The notes below the pieces were generated by a model, which worked only from the letters and a program-made list of their open reading frames with translations, ran no database searches and was not told the DNA's origin. Positions 33,970-47,900 of a stretch of DNA of 64,000 nucleotides are shown here, in pieces (positions within the stretch are counted from its first letter, which is position 1; every line of letters begins with the position of its first letter). Position numbers and translations under genes: made by a program. This DNA is from Meandrina meandrites (Eukaryota > Cnidaria > Anthozoa > Scleractinia > Meandrinidae), in NCBI GenBank assembly GCA_963693305.1, contig OY855908.1:1720001-1784000 (forward strand), given 5' to 3'.

Positions 33970-35639
33970 TGAGTTTCCCGAGGTAAAGAGCCCTTTTAAA
34001 AGGACGATGTGTAACCGCAACTATATAAATTTGACACACTACACTATTAACCTATTCCGTACTTGAAAGCCTACACCGCTACACAGATCAAGCAATTTGT
34101 TCCAGTCAAATTTTGTTAATTACATTTTATGCAGTTACGAAAAAACTTTCCGTAAAGATTGTCGCATCGCGACTGCATAAAAACACAAAATCCCGCTCCG
34201 GCTCTTTCTTGAAATTCCCGCTTACCGCTCCTGTTTTCAGCTCCCATCCCGGCCGAATATCACCACCATAATTTGTCAGAAATCTCTTCATTTATGAGCA
34301 GGAATACTGAGCCTCTATATGTCCTATATGTAAGCGAAATCCACGTGTTCGAAAACAGACCGATATATTTTGATTCTGTTGTTGAGAAATTTGTAGCCAC
34401 CCTCAGATTTCTCCTGCTGTTAATTGGCAAAATAGAAAGCAATTCCCACCAGCAAATGTAGTGTTTCTTTGAAGTATATGCCTTCGAAAGGCGCGCGTGA
34501 TTTGCGTGCAGGTCAGTACTGCGCAATAAGAAGCCACTACCCCACGCGCAAGCAGAGGCGCTCTCGCGGGATATAAAATTATGCGAAGAAATGGGGAATC
34601 AAATATAAAACAATATCCGGATAACTAAGAGAAGAAGTGTTGCGTGAAGTACTTATTCTGTGATTCCTTTTGAGAAACAATTGTTGTAAATTAGGCAACC
34701 TGGGGTGTAGCATGAAACCCGCGCATGAAAGCGTGTCACGCTCTTTCCCTTCACCCTCCCTAGCCTGACCACGAAAGAGTTTCGTGTGCAGATTCGAGCA
34801 GATGTCAGTTGACGAGATAACTAAAGGAAAACATGCCAAAAGTTGTAAGACACGAAGAGCGCAACGACCATTTCAAATGCAAACCATGAATTAAAACGCA
34901 AGCAAACGCGAAAGTAATAAGGAGCCAAACACAGCACAATTTTCGATTTTCGTGGGGGTGCTTTTCGTAAAAAGATAAGAAATTGCAAAATAAAAACATG
35001 ACAACTTAATTATACCGATAAATATAAAATCACGCACTGCAGGGTCGTGTAATAGTCCCGGTGGCAGTAATCAGTTAACAAAATCATTCTACAGCTTTAC
35101 GCATACAAGCACGAACAACCTTGAACAAAGTTTCCTCGAGGCAAGTTGTTTCAACTACAGAAAGCGCAAACTCCCTTCTCCCAACAAAAGGAGTGAAGAG
35201 ACCCAGCAGAGTTTTGTCCACATTTAACAGCAAGCCTGAGTATGTTCTAGATAAAATCTGCCGCAGAATTTCGAGCATTATATATTATAGTCTAGTTTCG
35301 GTAGCTGGCATTTCGCCGGCAGAATTCTTCGTTTTCGAGCAGAATTTAGAAAAATCGGTAACACAAAGGAGACAAAGAATTTAACTTGCGTTTCTGTATT
35401 TGCAAGCTTTCAAACGCACAAGATAGATAGTGTACATTAGGCTGAAGCTCAAAACCTATACTATTGTGATAACTGTGATAAACAAAATGCAGCAAACAGT
35501 TTGGTTGTATGAAAGCATGTTTAATTAAGCTTCTCGCGTACATGCAAATAATAACAAGGCTTTTCAGGTTTGACTTAGCTCACAAACAACTGGCCGAGGT
35601 AATAGAGAAAGAAACTGTACATTTAGGACTTCAATTCAC
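33970..35639. other. Intergenic, nothing recognised
   Basis: No gene or clear repeat supported. Confidence 0.35.
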
Positions 35640-35852
35640 TCACCATTCGTCGCCGTCGGCGGTGAGGAGGTTCGATATTTTACTCCCTTTCTCTGTCTCG
35701 CTGTTTTTCCCTGGAGGCTCAAAACGCCAGGGTTGAAATACCATAGAAGGTTCTTAATCATCCCCTGACATATCCCCTCCTATAGCTCTCTAAAAATCAG
35801 TGGAGTCGCTAGCAGAAGTTGAGCTCTCACTGCAAGAATTTGAGTCAGCCAT
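35640..35852 (-). pseudogene. Degraded first-exon-like reading frame, unknown protein
   Basis: A minus-strand frame starts with ATG at 35852 (MADSNSCSESSTSASDSTDF) and runs about 70 codons with two in-frame stops. It includes a FQPWRFEPPG motif and ends DGDEW at a GTGAGT donor. Acidic Ser-rich N-termini followed by a (Y/F)xFEP motif occur in cnidarian repeat-associated proteins; relation to these is only a guess. Confidence 0.3.
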
Positions 35853-36210
35853 GTTCGTGACTTGTTGCGGTTCCACACTTGTGACGTATCACATCTCGTG
35901 ATCATAATCGAAGCATTCATGGCGAAATGTCACAAAAGCGGTAAAATACGAAGTTTTACGTTAAAATTAACCGGTAAAAAAGCTTCTGAATTCAAATTTT
36001 TTGCTTCCTGTGTAATTTTGGAAACATTCGGAAGCTTTTACTGAAATATAGTTTTCTAGCCAAGAGTTGCCCTTTAACTTTTGAGATGTTTGTAAGATAA
36101 GTCAAGCTTAAGGCTTTTTTTAGCCCCCTAATGCAGCCGACTTAAAATGATTTTATCTCAGCGTACTGATAAACATTTCTCGATGATCGCCAATTCTACT
36201 GGGAAGAAGC

Positions 36211-36750
36211 ATGCCATCGCCTCAGTCTTCAGTTGCAAGTGATGTCGAAGTACTTGCTACGGCAAACACAAAACGAAAAAACCTCGCGTTAAGTCTGCTG
36301 ACAGGACTGAGAAAGAAACGCACGAACTTCTTGAAGCGTGGGCCCCCAAATTCAGTAACCTGTGGGGAGTTTCACAAAGAAAAAAATCAAAATCTGGAAC
36401 GATATCTATTCTTCGTATAAAGAAAGGTGTCCAGAAAGCCAGAGAATGCTACAGCAGGTGAAGAAACGGCAGCAGAATCTAGAGTACGAGTTCAAGCAGC
36501 GATCTCGCTCGACTGGAGAAGATGGAATTCAGAAAATTAAAGAAGGCTTCCCCTATTTCAACATCCTGAGTAAAGAAAGGGGAGAAAGTACGACTCCAGA
36601 CTGGCATGCAGAGTTCTTTTATTGAAATGTGTGAAAAGAGTATGGAACAGGACAACGCAAGATTTGAACGATCAGCTGAAATGTGGTCAAATGGAACAAA
36701 CAAACGCCATAGTTGACATTTTTAAAGATTTAGCATCAAAATAATTGTCT
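36211..36750 (+). pseudogene. Decayed Harbinger-type Myb/SANT-like DNA-binding protein
   Basis: Two overlapping frames together resemble the Myb/SANT-like accessory protein of PIF/Harbinger transposons. IKIWNDIYSSYKERCPESQR, VKKRQQNLEYEFKQ and GFPYFNILSKERGE are visible. A frameshift near 36360 separates them, and another lies after 36600. A transposase fragment lies immediately downstream on the opposite strand. Confidence 0.6.
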
Positions 36751-36835
36751 TTATCTAATCGTTTATCTTCTGTTATTGAAACGATACATACAATTGTTGT
36801 GCAAAACTCACGTAGCAATCATAGTCTTTTTTAGG

Positions 36836-37075
36836 ATGCTCGTTTTTTGTCCAACGCAATTCTCCAACGAACTTTCAACATGCCAAATGCTCGTTCCACT
36901 ACAGATGTCACAGATCGTAGCGCACCGAACTTAAGTTTTAAACTTTCTCTGCTCCTGAGTCAGGCGTCCTCTGTTCGCCTAGGGACACAAGCCAGTTCGT
37001 TAGTGAATAGGCACTGTCGACAGCTAAAAGGGGCCTTATTTCTGTTCCATTTATATTGCCTGTTGGACCACTAAG
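36836..37075 (-). pseudogene. PIF/Harbinger (HARBI1-like) transposase fragment
   Basis: The minus strand reads LLAVDSAYSLTNWLVSLGEQ and, after frame changes, LTQEQRKFK and SVVERAFGMLKVRWRIALDK. These match the DSAY..NWL and VVERAFG.LK.RWR motifs of Harbinger DDE transposases. Stops and frameshifts show it is dead. Confidence 0.75.
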
Positions 37076-40000
37076 AATTTGCGTTCGCTGCAAGTTCATA
37101 AATCAAACACTCTTTCCTAATTGTCTCAATCATTCCATTTAAAAAATGTACAAAAATTTCATCTAATAAAACTGCTCAAATTTAATACATCTCTTTCACT
37201 GCTTTTCCCTTAAATTAAAGTTCAATTCTGTTCAACTAAAAAGCCATTTATAATAAACACTCCCATCCGACAAACGATTACAATGAACCAGCAGAAAAGC
37301 AAAAAACTTTCAATGCAGCAATATTTTTGAACTCCTACTTATAAACAACAAGACGCCCGTGGCCGTTTCCGCGGGATGGGAATGACTTTTCACGGTCACA
37401 TTCTGTTTAAAATGTACAAATAAATGGAAATGAAAGTACAAGTACTCAATAAGGTAACTTAAAAGACGCCAAAGTCACAACATGAAACGTATGCGCTAAC
37501 GTGACTTTGGCCTACGAAAGGTGTTGTGTTACAAAGATGCGATTTACATAAATTCCGGGATAAATTGCCAAGGCTAATCAGCAAATGACCTTTATCGGTT
37601 TTTACAATTATCAACAAGGCGATCGTTGAGAACTCGATCTTGTTTGACGCACGCCTTTTAACCTGTCACTGGCGTAATAGTTGAGAATAAAGTTACATCC
37701 AAACTGTAAACAATCGACAATTACTTCTTTTGTTATGTATTCAGTCGCCATGAGCTGTGAAAATCTTGAAAACTTCCACTCCCGCTCACTGATCAGGTCT
37801 TATTACGGTTTAAATATTGTGAATGAAATCGGACGTTGCCGACGGGAGCTTTTGAACGAAAGCTTTGGACGAGATCTCAGTGAACATGCTACCACGGGAA
37901 ACAAACACATTGCTCCGTGAGAAACAAGAGTTTCTTTTACTACATTGAAAACGTATAAAATGTACCGTTTAGTGAACAAAATCGTACGTTGCCAGCGATG
38001 GTTAGAAAAATTATCGAGCATACCATTTAGGTGAAATCTCAAATCGACGAGAGCTTTCGATAGATTTTACCGCACAACATCGAACTCATGGAACTCATCG
38101 AACACATCGAACCACATCGAACGCATCAAAACAATCAAGCCGAATTTAATACGCGGCTCATCCCGCGTAAAAATTATTTGTTCTTTCACAACAGGCGCAC
38201 GCGCGCACAAAATCCGGCGGCCTCACAAAGCAAATCTTGACATGGCGGGAAAAATATTGACATGGCGGGAAAATTCGGCGGCCTCACAAAGCAAACGCGC
38301 ATGGAATGCACCTTCTCCCCCTCGCATATTCTTGTGTCGTCATGACGACACGAGACAAAAACAATAGAGGCAGTGTTTATAGCGGGCGAATGAAAAGAGA
38401 CGTTCCTGGGAAGAGTTGAGACATTTGTTTAGGAGAAACTGGCAGAAAGGGTTGGAGGAGGAGAGGGGTTGCAATCCCGAGGGTAACTAATATCTAACAC
38501 ACGTGTTGGTACATCGAAGTTTCAAGTTTAATGGTTAAACCTCTTCTTATTGGCTCATTTTAATCCCGTACCTAGATCACTCTCTTGGTGGCACAGAAAA
38601 GAGATCTGGAAGCGAGCTACAGATAAAACTATTTACAGATAAATGCGTTTAAATGTGAATGAATGAACATCAAGTTCGTATTGTAAGATATGACATCATT
38701 TTGATAAATGCATAGTAAAAATACTTAAAACTATTTACAGGTTAAAAGATTGTTCTTGTATCTGTACACGGTTGATTATTGAGTACATCCTTGGAAAAAG
38801 GAAAGACCCTGTCTTTCCTGTTCACATTAATTACGTTTTATTACAGGCTTAGTATCACAAATAACTTGAGAATTTCTTGTATAGATACACACAGTTGTAA
38901 ATCTTTGCTCGATGGACAATATATTAGGAATATATACTGGGTTGGTTTCAAAGATAAACTGAGTAACTGCTCAGTATTCAGAGAACAGTTGTCTTTAATA
39001 TTCTAAAAGGTGGCTTGCATGCGTACTGGATCCCGGGCTCTCTTAAAAGCCATTCTTTTGTTTTAATCAAGTTTTAATTATTGCAGCAGTTTCTGCTCTT
39101 AAATAGTCGCGAATCGAATTTGAGGTGAAGTACTGCAGTACATGTATGGTCTTCCAAACTTAAAATCACAGCAGAAGTCAGAGAGACATGCAAAAACAAT
39201 TACATTGGAGCATCAGGATAAGACAGAATTCCATATTGTCCACTTAATTCTCTCATTACGAAAAAAATTATTAAAAAATTATTACATATTAATATTTTTT
39301 AAAAAATATATAAAAAAAACAAACAGTACCACATGAAAGTACTGCTCAATAGCTTTCATTAAAATGTTCACACGTGGTTCCATCCCGAACATAAAAAGTT
39401 ACCCAGGCATTCGCCCGTAAGTTAACTGCCCCCCCCCCCCCCCCTCCCCAACCCTGAATAATACATGCACTTCACAGCACCATCCATATCACTGAAATAT
39501 AGACCAGTGGGATAAATATAACACTTGGAGTAAATAAAATAAATGTATCTACATACAGCAGGTAAATAACAGTTGAAGAAGTAAGGCACAACAGCGATAA
39601 AATAAGTTTTTACCGCATCTGTCAGTTTGATAAGAACCTGTTTTCAAGGTGACGTCGATTTAGAAAATGTGAACCATATACCATGGCTCATGCAAGTTTT
39701 AAGTTTCAGACTTACACCCAGCCACTATTTACCTGTTTTGGGGGCACCCCGTGCGCCAGACTCGTATCCACCCCCGCATGCCTTAATCTCCGCTAGTATC
39801 CAATCTTCTTTTGCCCTCAAAAACACATAAATAGCGACTGAGAACGGGTCTGTTTAGTTTCCATTCTGGACTCCCATTAAACTCACCCTTGTATTAAACG
39901 TTTGCCTTGCATACGAAACTGTGATAACAAAGCTTCATGCAAAACAACTGCGCACCCAATCAGGATGAACATAAATTGAATTTTCATAAAAGTTGTTCTG

Positions 40001-40234
40001 GTATATACCGGGACACATTCAGCAACCAGTAAGACACATAGTGTACTTTTCTAAGGGGGGAGGGGGAAGGGGGAAGATGCAGAACTGTGTTGTCTGGTAA
40101 GACAGTTGTTTGTGTCGCTGCTTCTTGTCATACTCTGATTGACAGTCCCTGGTTCAATGGCGTGTACTCTGTGGCCAATCATATTGGATTGCCTACTCAC
40201 TGGACGAGCCTTGGATTGCAATATTCATGTTTGC
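37076..40234. other. Intergenic and ACVR2 3' region
   Basis: No coding region supported. Two copies of TGACATGGCGGGAAAA lie at 38238-38275 within a short duplication. A C run is at about 39429-39446. The part nearest 40234 is probably the ACVR2 3' UTR. Confidence 0.35.
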
Positions 40235-43200
40235 TTATATGGATGACTCTTTTGAGAATGGAGTGATGTTAGTGTTGTTTACCACTGTTGTCACAGCAGG
40301 AGAATGTTCAGATCCAAAATTTGAAAGCATGTGAAACTGCACCACTCTTTCTGCAACACATGGTGCAGTCAGTCGTGCCTCGGCATCTTGATCCCAACAC
40401 TCCTCAATTGTTTGAAGCAGACCAGCCATACCCTGTGTAATAAAAAAGGTAATTAACATTCATGCATGAAATTACTGCTCTGAATGAATGGCCACACAGA
40501 AGGGTTTCACCCAGACTTCAAAGTTACAACACCTTGCATGTCAGCATAATAACCAAAACATGTACAACATGGAATTACTGCTTAATAACTTTAATTTGAA
40601 TGACAACACACCAGGGTTTCATCTACAGACTTAAAAGTTAGAACCACCTTGTACAGCATAATCAGTACCACATGAAAGTACAGCTAATAACTTATTTGAA
40701 TAACCAAAGTAGGGTTTCATCTAGACTTCAGAGTAAGAATCACTTTATAGCACATTAAACAGCATATGCATACCACAACAAAGTACCAAGGTAGCATCTA
40801 ATCAGTGGTCACACACTAGGGAACTTTCATCCACAGAATAAAGCTTAAGTTACGGAACTGTTCTTATTTAGTTAAAAACTAAAGAACACAGCAACCAAAA
40901 GCTTGAGGAAAAACTGACGATAATATTAGCTGCTGGATAGCATTGGTCACCAACCAAGCTCAGGGAGTCAGAAATAATTTTATCTTACCGCGTGAACAAA
41001 CCAGTCTTGCCTCAACTTCGGTCTGACCTTTTTCTGTACCACAGCCTGCTGCATGTCCTCTAAAGATGGATGTGCACCTACTTCTTCTTCAAATGGCAAC
41101 CTGTATTCATCCACAGGGCCTGAGGAAAAAAGGTTGTTTGTTATTTACAATTTGGTGATTAACTGACAATTTGGGATTAGAATGGTCAGGCTGGCCAGCA
41201 AAGTTCTTAATGGTAATATAGGTTTATCTTCTTTAAACAAGCTCCTGCAGATAACAAGTACAAGTGCTGAGGTGTTCGTTACAAGGGCAGCGTTTATCAA
41301 AATGCCACCAACATAAGATGAAGCTGCATTACATGTAGTTCCAGCTTAGCAACACTGTCTGGGCTTACAGTGCTTACACATGTACATGTACAGTAAGATG
41401 TTCATGTATAGAATATTGCATAATCGGCTATTACTAACTCACCATCAGCAGCGGTACATCTTGACGCCAATTCCCAAAGAACAAGGGCAAATGCATACAC
41501 ATCAATGTGTAGAAATGACTCCCGTGTGAAGCTAATGGCTCCCTCGAGTACTTCTGGTGCCATGTAACGTCTTGTACCCACCTAAACAAAAAATCAACAC
41601 TTTTGATTATTTTTTTTATCAAATTTGCACTATTAAGACTGTTAATAAGGTGCTTTGGCAAACATGACTATGTTGCCAGGAAAAACACTAATACTGCTAA
41701 TTATATAAAATCATTTTATATTTAAAGGGGCTTTGTCACGGATTTTAACAGATTTTTGAACAGCCAAAATTTATATTTGTGTTGAAGGAAACCAAAAAAT
41801 AATAGTCCATTTTTATTAACGATTGCTATATTAGAGCACCGAAACTGTTAAGAAGCGTCTTTAGCTGCAGAGGGCTAGGATGGAAATGGATTACAACTTG
41901 AAAAGTTTAGCTAAACTTTTCAAGTTGTTTTCGCACGTCTACAAAAAATCAATATTTATAGCCGTAGTTAGATTTCTATCCACATATTAAGGTTATATCT
42001 TCCTTTAGATGATCAAAGGTAAAGATTTTCATGGGTCAAGTTGCCTTCAACTAATTTCAGAACAGTTTAGACCAAAAATCTGCAAAATCCCCGTGACAGA
42101 GCTCCTTTAATTTACTCTTGCTATTATACAATCTATCAATCAATTTGTCTATCTGTTAAGAACCATGTTAAGCTGAATGTGAACAGAGGATATTATATGT
42201 ATATGGCTTGAGTTCCAAACACAAATAAATAATTTTGTCTTGCACTTGGTCACATTTCATTTCCCGGAAGTGTACAATTTGACAGGACAGCTAAGAAATG
42301 TATTGTTTTATACAAAGGTGTCAGTATATACAATGTATATTATGCTTGTATGTAGTTCTAATCATTGTGACATTAGCAAAAAAACTGATGTTTACCAATG
42401 TTTAGCATTGTGGTTTGCCGAGACTCCCCAAAATGATTTGTGTTATAAAATCTAACACACATTATTGTAAATGTACATGTACAGCAGAGTCCCTATCGGT
42501 GTTTCTCGAACCCTTTGTTTCACAAAACTCCCAATTTCTTGAACCAATTTTTGTTTTCCTTGGATAGCACTTCTCTGTAATTTTACCCCTGATTTCTTGA
42601 ACCAATTTTCCTTTCCCTTGGATAGTACGTCTCTGTAATTTTACCCCTGATTTCTTGAACCATTTTCCTTGGAAAGCACTTCTCTGTAATTTTACCCCCA
42701 ATTTCTAGAATCAATTTTCGTTTCCCCTCGAGGTTCCAGAAATTGGGATTCTACAGTGTTGCAGTGTTGTGATTTGGGAAGCAACTTGCAAGGTGACAGG
42801 AAATGCGTGCATTTAAATTTTTGCATAACAGTCTATACTACTGATAAGAATTTGTTAAAAGAACAGGTCTGTAGCATTTAGTCATTTAGACTGACACTTA
42901 CGTAAAGAATTTCAACAAGCACTAATTTAAGTCGCTGATCATTACTGGCAGTTTGTCTGGTTTTAGAACAAAGCTTTCTAATTCAGACAACAATGAAAGA
43001 CAGTGGGAAATTCATGTGCACAGACTGACTTGACAGCAGATCACTGTTCAAGCAGTTTACAGTTAGAAGCGTGTTTGTGTTACTACAATCATTTGTAACT
43101 TTAGCTTTGTTAGTACAGTAAACAAGAAGTTGCCTGCAACTTAAAACCGCGCTTTTATTTTTCGCTAATTAACAGCATTTTTTCTCAAAAGTCATGGTTA

Positions 43201-44917
43201 AATTTAATCTGTTTCCACTGTGAGTAAAATACTAGCAAAGTAGTCACACGAGTCACACAATCCAAGGTTTACCTTATCCATGGCTATCTTTAGCTTGGGG
43301 TTTTTTCCCTTGTAATGACCTAACCCCTGCACGTTCGGGCAGGTTCGATTGTTTACTTCAGCAAATATTTCATTTCCCTTGATATCTCTGAACTCGCTTC
43401 GATGAAACAGCCAAAGAATTCACTTCAGTTGCCTAAACCCACAAGAAATACTCGCGGAAGTGCAAATAATTTAATGACTGTCGCTTCTGCCGATATAAAC
43501 TTGCAAAGAAAACACAATTTTGTCAGGTAGCGAATGTCAAAGCTGCAGCATCAGCGCATTCCATGGCTGACGTAAGACCTTTTTTAGTGTATTTAATATT
43601 CCCTTTGAATCCAACGCTTCCATAACCGCGTTTCAAAAATTAACCCCATTTTCACTAACTAACAACTTTCTTCCTCAAAAGTCACGGTTAAGATGATTTT
43701 TTTGTACTATGAGTTAAGTACTAGTAAAGAAGTCACGCGAGTCACACAATCCGTGGTTTACGTTACTTTCAGTTATCTTTAGCTAGGTGGTTTTTTCCCT
43801 ACTAATGACGTAACCCCTGCAAGTACGGGCACGATCAATTGTTTACCTTAGCACATATTTAATTTTTCTTCAAATCTCTGAATTCGCTCCAATGACACAG
43901 CCAAAGAATTTACTTCAATAGCCTAAACCCACAAGAAACATTCGCAAAATTGCAAATAAATCAATGACCATCGCTTCTGGCGAAATAAACTGCCAAAGAA
44001 AACACAATCTTAATTGTCACGTGGCAACGTCAGCGCATTCCATGGCTGACGTAATACCTTTTTTAGTGTATTCAATATTCGCTTTGAATCCAACGCTTCC
44101 TTCCATAAAACCCGAAGAAAATATAATTATTTCATATACAATAAAGAAAAGAATATCCGTAACATTTTCCGCACATTACCGTTGCGTGATTCAAAGTTTC
44201 GATCGCGATTTGGCCGACTTGAGGTTTGGGTCTGGTCACCGACAAAAAAAAAAGACGAAAAATAACAAATCCCGTGCAGAGCAAGAACCGCGCTCGGCCC
44301 ATGGCCGCGCAATTAATAACGATGTGGATACCAAATGGTAATCAGGGTGCAAAGAAATATGTATATGTGTCAATGCACATACAAAAACACTTCTAAAAAC
44401 TGAATAAATTTCCCACTAGAATTACGAACAAAAACTTTTCCAAACAGTCCTCACTGAAGCATAATAAGCTTAAGATCTAGTAACAGCATTCAGTTAGAGA
44501 GATCCTTACCTAATTAATAATACTCTGCAGGACCAAACTGCAAGTTTATTTAACAAGTTGCCCAGCAGCGTGAGGTGCTGCCAAGACTATAGTAAATTTT
44601 GTAAAGACACCAGAAACATTATTTTTAAGAGAGCTTTAGAACTTCTGGAATAATTTTAATTATTTATCTATTCATTTATTTATTTTAGTATATCTTAAGT
44701 TATTCTTCTTATACATATATATTTTAATTCACATAATTAGTACATATAATGAAGTTAGTTTATTTAAGTTAGTTTAATTAACATAAGTCCAATACAATTT
44801 TATCTTGTTTACATATAGATATAAATTTTTAGATATATTTTTATCCTATTACAATTGTAAATTTAGTTAGCATCGGGCAGGCAAAGAGCCACTCTGTGGA
44901 TATACTGTCCGAAATGC

Positions 44918-44975
<58 letters not shown>

Positions 44976-47900
44976 AACACAACCAATAGCAAGAATTTCA
45001 TGCAACAACAACAACAAAAACATGAATGTAATGCAATACAAATAATTTTATGCCGTAGGGAGGTACAAGGCAATTTGCAACATGCGGCGAGCTTATGCAT
45101 TGTCTCAGACATTTCTTGCTGTTTCCAGTGAAATTTCCTCCCACAGATGAGGGTGACTTTTGTCACTATGGCGCAGCCACTAAGCTAGAACTTCAAATCT
45201 TGTGCCCAAGATAACTGAACATGTATTCAGACGAAGCAAAAATGGAAACCCAAAGCTCAAAAAACAAGCCTTTCTCAGGCAGTTTAGATGAACTTTGGAA
45301 CCTTAGGAGAAGGAAATTGAAAGAAGAATTTCAACGGCTATATTGAAGCAATTTTGGCGAGATTCAACAATTTTCGTGTGATCTATGGAGCTTCGAGTGC
45401 AGACCATTGGCAAACTAGGTCGCCTGCCTTTCGTTTCTCTTTAGGGGAAGCACAACCTCAGAAGACTTGTAAGACAAACATCAGGTAAGACATTTTCATT
45501 GAAATCTCTAATACAAGTACTATTTAGAGGAATTTTCAAAGTATTCTCATACATCGTCTTATCAGTCATATGACATTGATTGAATACAACGTCTGGGCTG
45601 CCAGTGGTAATATTGTCAATATTTGACTTTGAAACTTACCACACTTTTTATTTATATATATAGCAACTATTTAAAAAAGTTCCCGCTTTACAAAACAACA
45701 ACAAAATGTAGATTTTCCATTGAATATATCAATAATCCAGAAATTCTGTTTCTGCTTATCTCTGTACACTTTAATTCTTGCAAATACCAGTATGTTTCAA
45801 TGAATATGAAGATCATACAAATTGTTAATGTAAAAATTCCATTCCATGTTTAGATATTAGTAAACATTCCAGCCCATCCACATTGTCAAACTGGCACCAG
45901 TGAATATTGCTTTAAAAGTGTTTAAACAAAATAGCAGTTTCCAATCACACTTTAAAATTCCTTACACAGCCATCCATGTACATTTAAAGTAACTGAACTA
46001 TAATACAAACACAAACAGTAACATGTACAACTTGCAAACTAAAAAACATGTTCACAAACAGGAAATAAATTGGTTACATAACAAATTGATTCCTATTAAC
46101 AGATAGGGGATTAAATATTATCCTTGGCTAGTAAACATAATAGTGTTACTATGTTTGGATATTCTCTGTCTGGAAGATTAACTAACAATATCAATTGTTT
46201 CCATTTCTGGAAGCAGACACACACATATAACCTGGTTCTATTTGCAGCTATTTATTATTATTATTATTGACCGATTTTTTAGAATCACACAGAGAACACA
46301 TTCATGGGTATATTGAAATGTCTTAGAAGCTTTAAGAAATAAGTTAACTACGGTAAATTCTATACATGTAGCAAATTGCATGGTTTTTTTTTTGAGAACT
46401 TACTGCTCCTTAAGCTATTTGAAAATGGCTCGCAGACATCCATCGGGGCGGAATACAGTGTAAGTGTTTCATAAGGAGCAGTGTTCACTAATGGCCCGGA
46501 TCTTAAAAATGAATGTTCATGTGTGTCCATGACCTTGCTTGCGAAGCCACTTGTACGGGAGGTGCCATTATTTTAGCAGAGGGTGAACACTACTCAAGAG
46601 CCCAAAACAGACAGTGTAATATATGAAACAATAACCAGATATTCAATTTTTTGGCCATTCACCCACTGTAAACACTACCTCTATTGTTATTCAGGGCTAG
46701 GGGCATTGTTATGACCTGTTATCTATTGCTTTAAGAACCAATGAAGTAACTCGTTCTGAGAGGTAGTGGGCGACCTTTGTTCACTGTTATGTTACAGTCC
46801 AAATATTTGATTTCAGCCACCTCCCTACATGCACCTGGGCCCGGTTGTTCAAAGCATGGATAACTTTATCCACCGGATAAATCACTATCCAGTGGATAGC
46901 GTGGTTTGTTTTGTTAACACTTATCCACTGGATAGCGATTTATCCAGTGGATAGCGTTATCTACCCTTTGAACAACTGGGGCCTGATCTAATAGCATACT
47001 GTTTGTGCACACCTCTGCTAAACTAAAAATTAAGTGATCCTGGACATGTCTGTGTTTAATAAGATTCAGTGCACATTTAATTTGCACATTTAAAGATATT
47101 TTATTGTGTGTATAAGGATCTCTCAGATCATGCTCAGTGCATCCTGAATTTTATGTATAATATCTGGCAAAAACATGTTGCAAAGGTGAAAGTTATGCAA
47201 GAATGTCAAGATTTCCAAGCCTCATGGTTCTATCATGCACTCATTATAAGGGGTGTCAAAAGGTAAATGTAAGACTGGAGACAGCAAGACTGTTATCTTT
47301 TCTGTGAGCCCGAGACTTTCTTACCTTTGAAAAAGAAATCAAGACCCTGAGAAAGTGTCCCATGATCATACAAGCACAGTGTACAATTGAAGATATTTTA
47401 CAGTGTGTGTAAGGACCTTGCAAATCAGTGCATCCTGAATTTTACTAATAACTGGATCCCGTTTTTGTGGCAAATAAATGACAGTCACAGTGATGATGAT
47501 GAATGAGATCCCTGATATTTGGCTAAAGTTCTGCAAGACACGCATTTTTTGGAGGACCATTCACCACCCCTATTATAATCATGCCACCCTTTATTTTTGG
47601 AATTTATCAGTTAACAATGAAACTCGGCAGGTTCAATATTTATGGAATTGGGAACATTTTCACTGCAATGTATATGGATATTGTTTATGCAATAGGGGTG
47701 AAAATTCATATTTTTGTGTTTCAATGCTAGTTGGTTGTTTGTGGTAGTGCCCTGTAGGCAAGCAATATGACTGTATAACATATGAATTTTAAGTATAAAC
47801 ATCAAGGTGCTAACAACTCTAAATATTTCAAACCAGCTATTATTCTTGCCGCCAAACAAATGAAGAATGTCTAGCATCATAAACACATTGTAACATTCAT

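Noticed and set aside
44841..45166. Poly-N and poly-I frames
   Set aside because: Translation of a TTA repeat in different frames.
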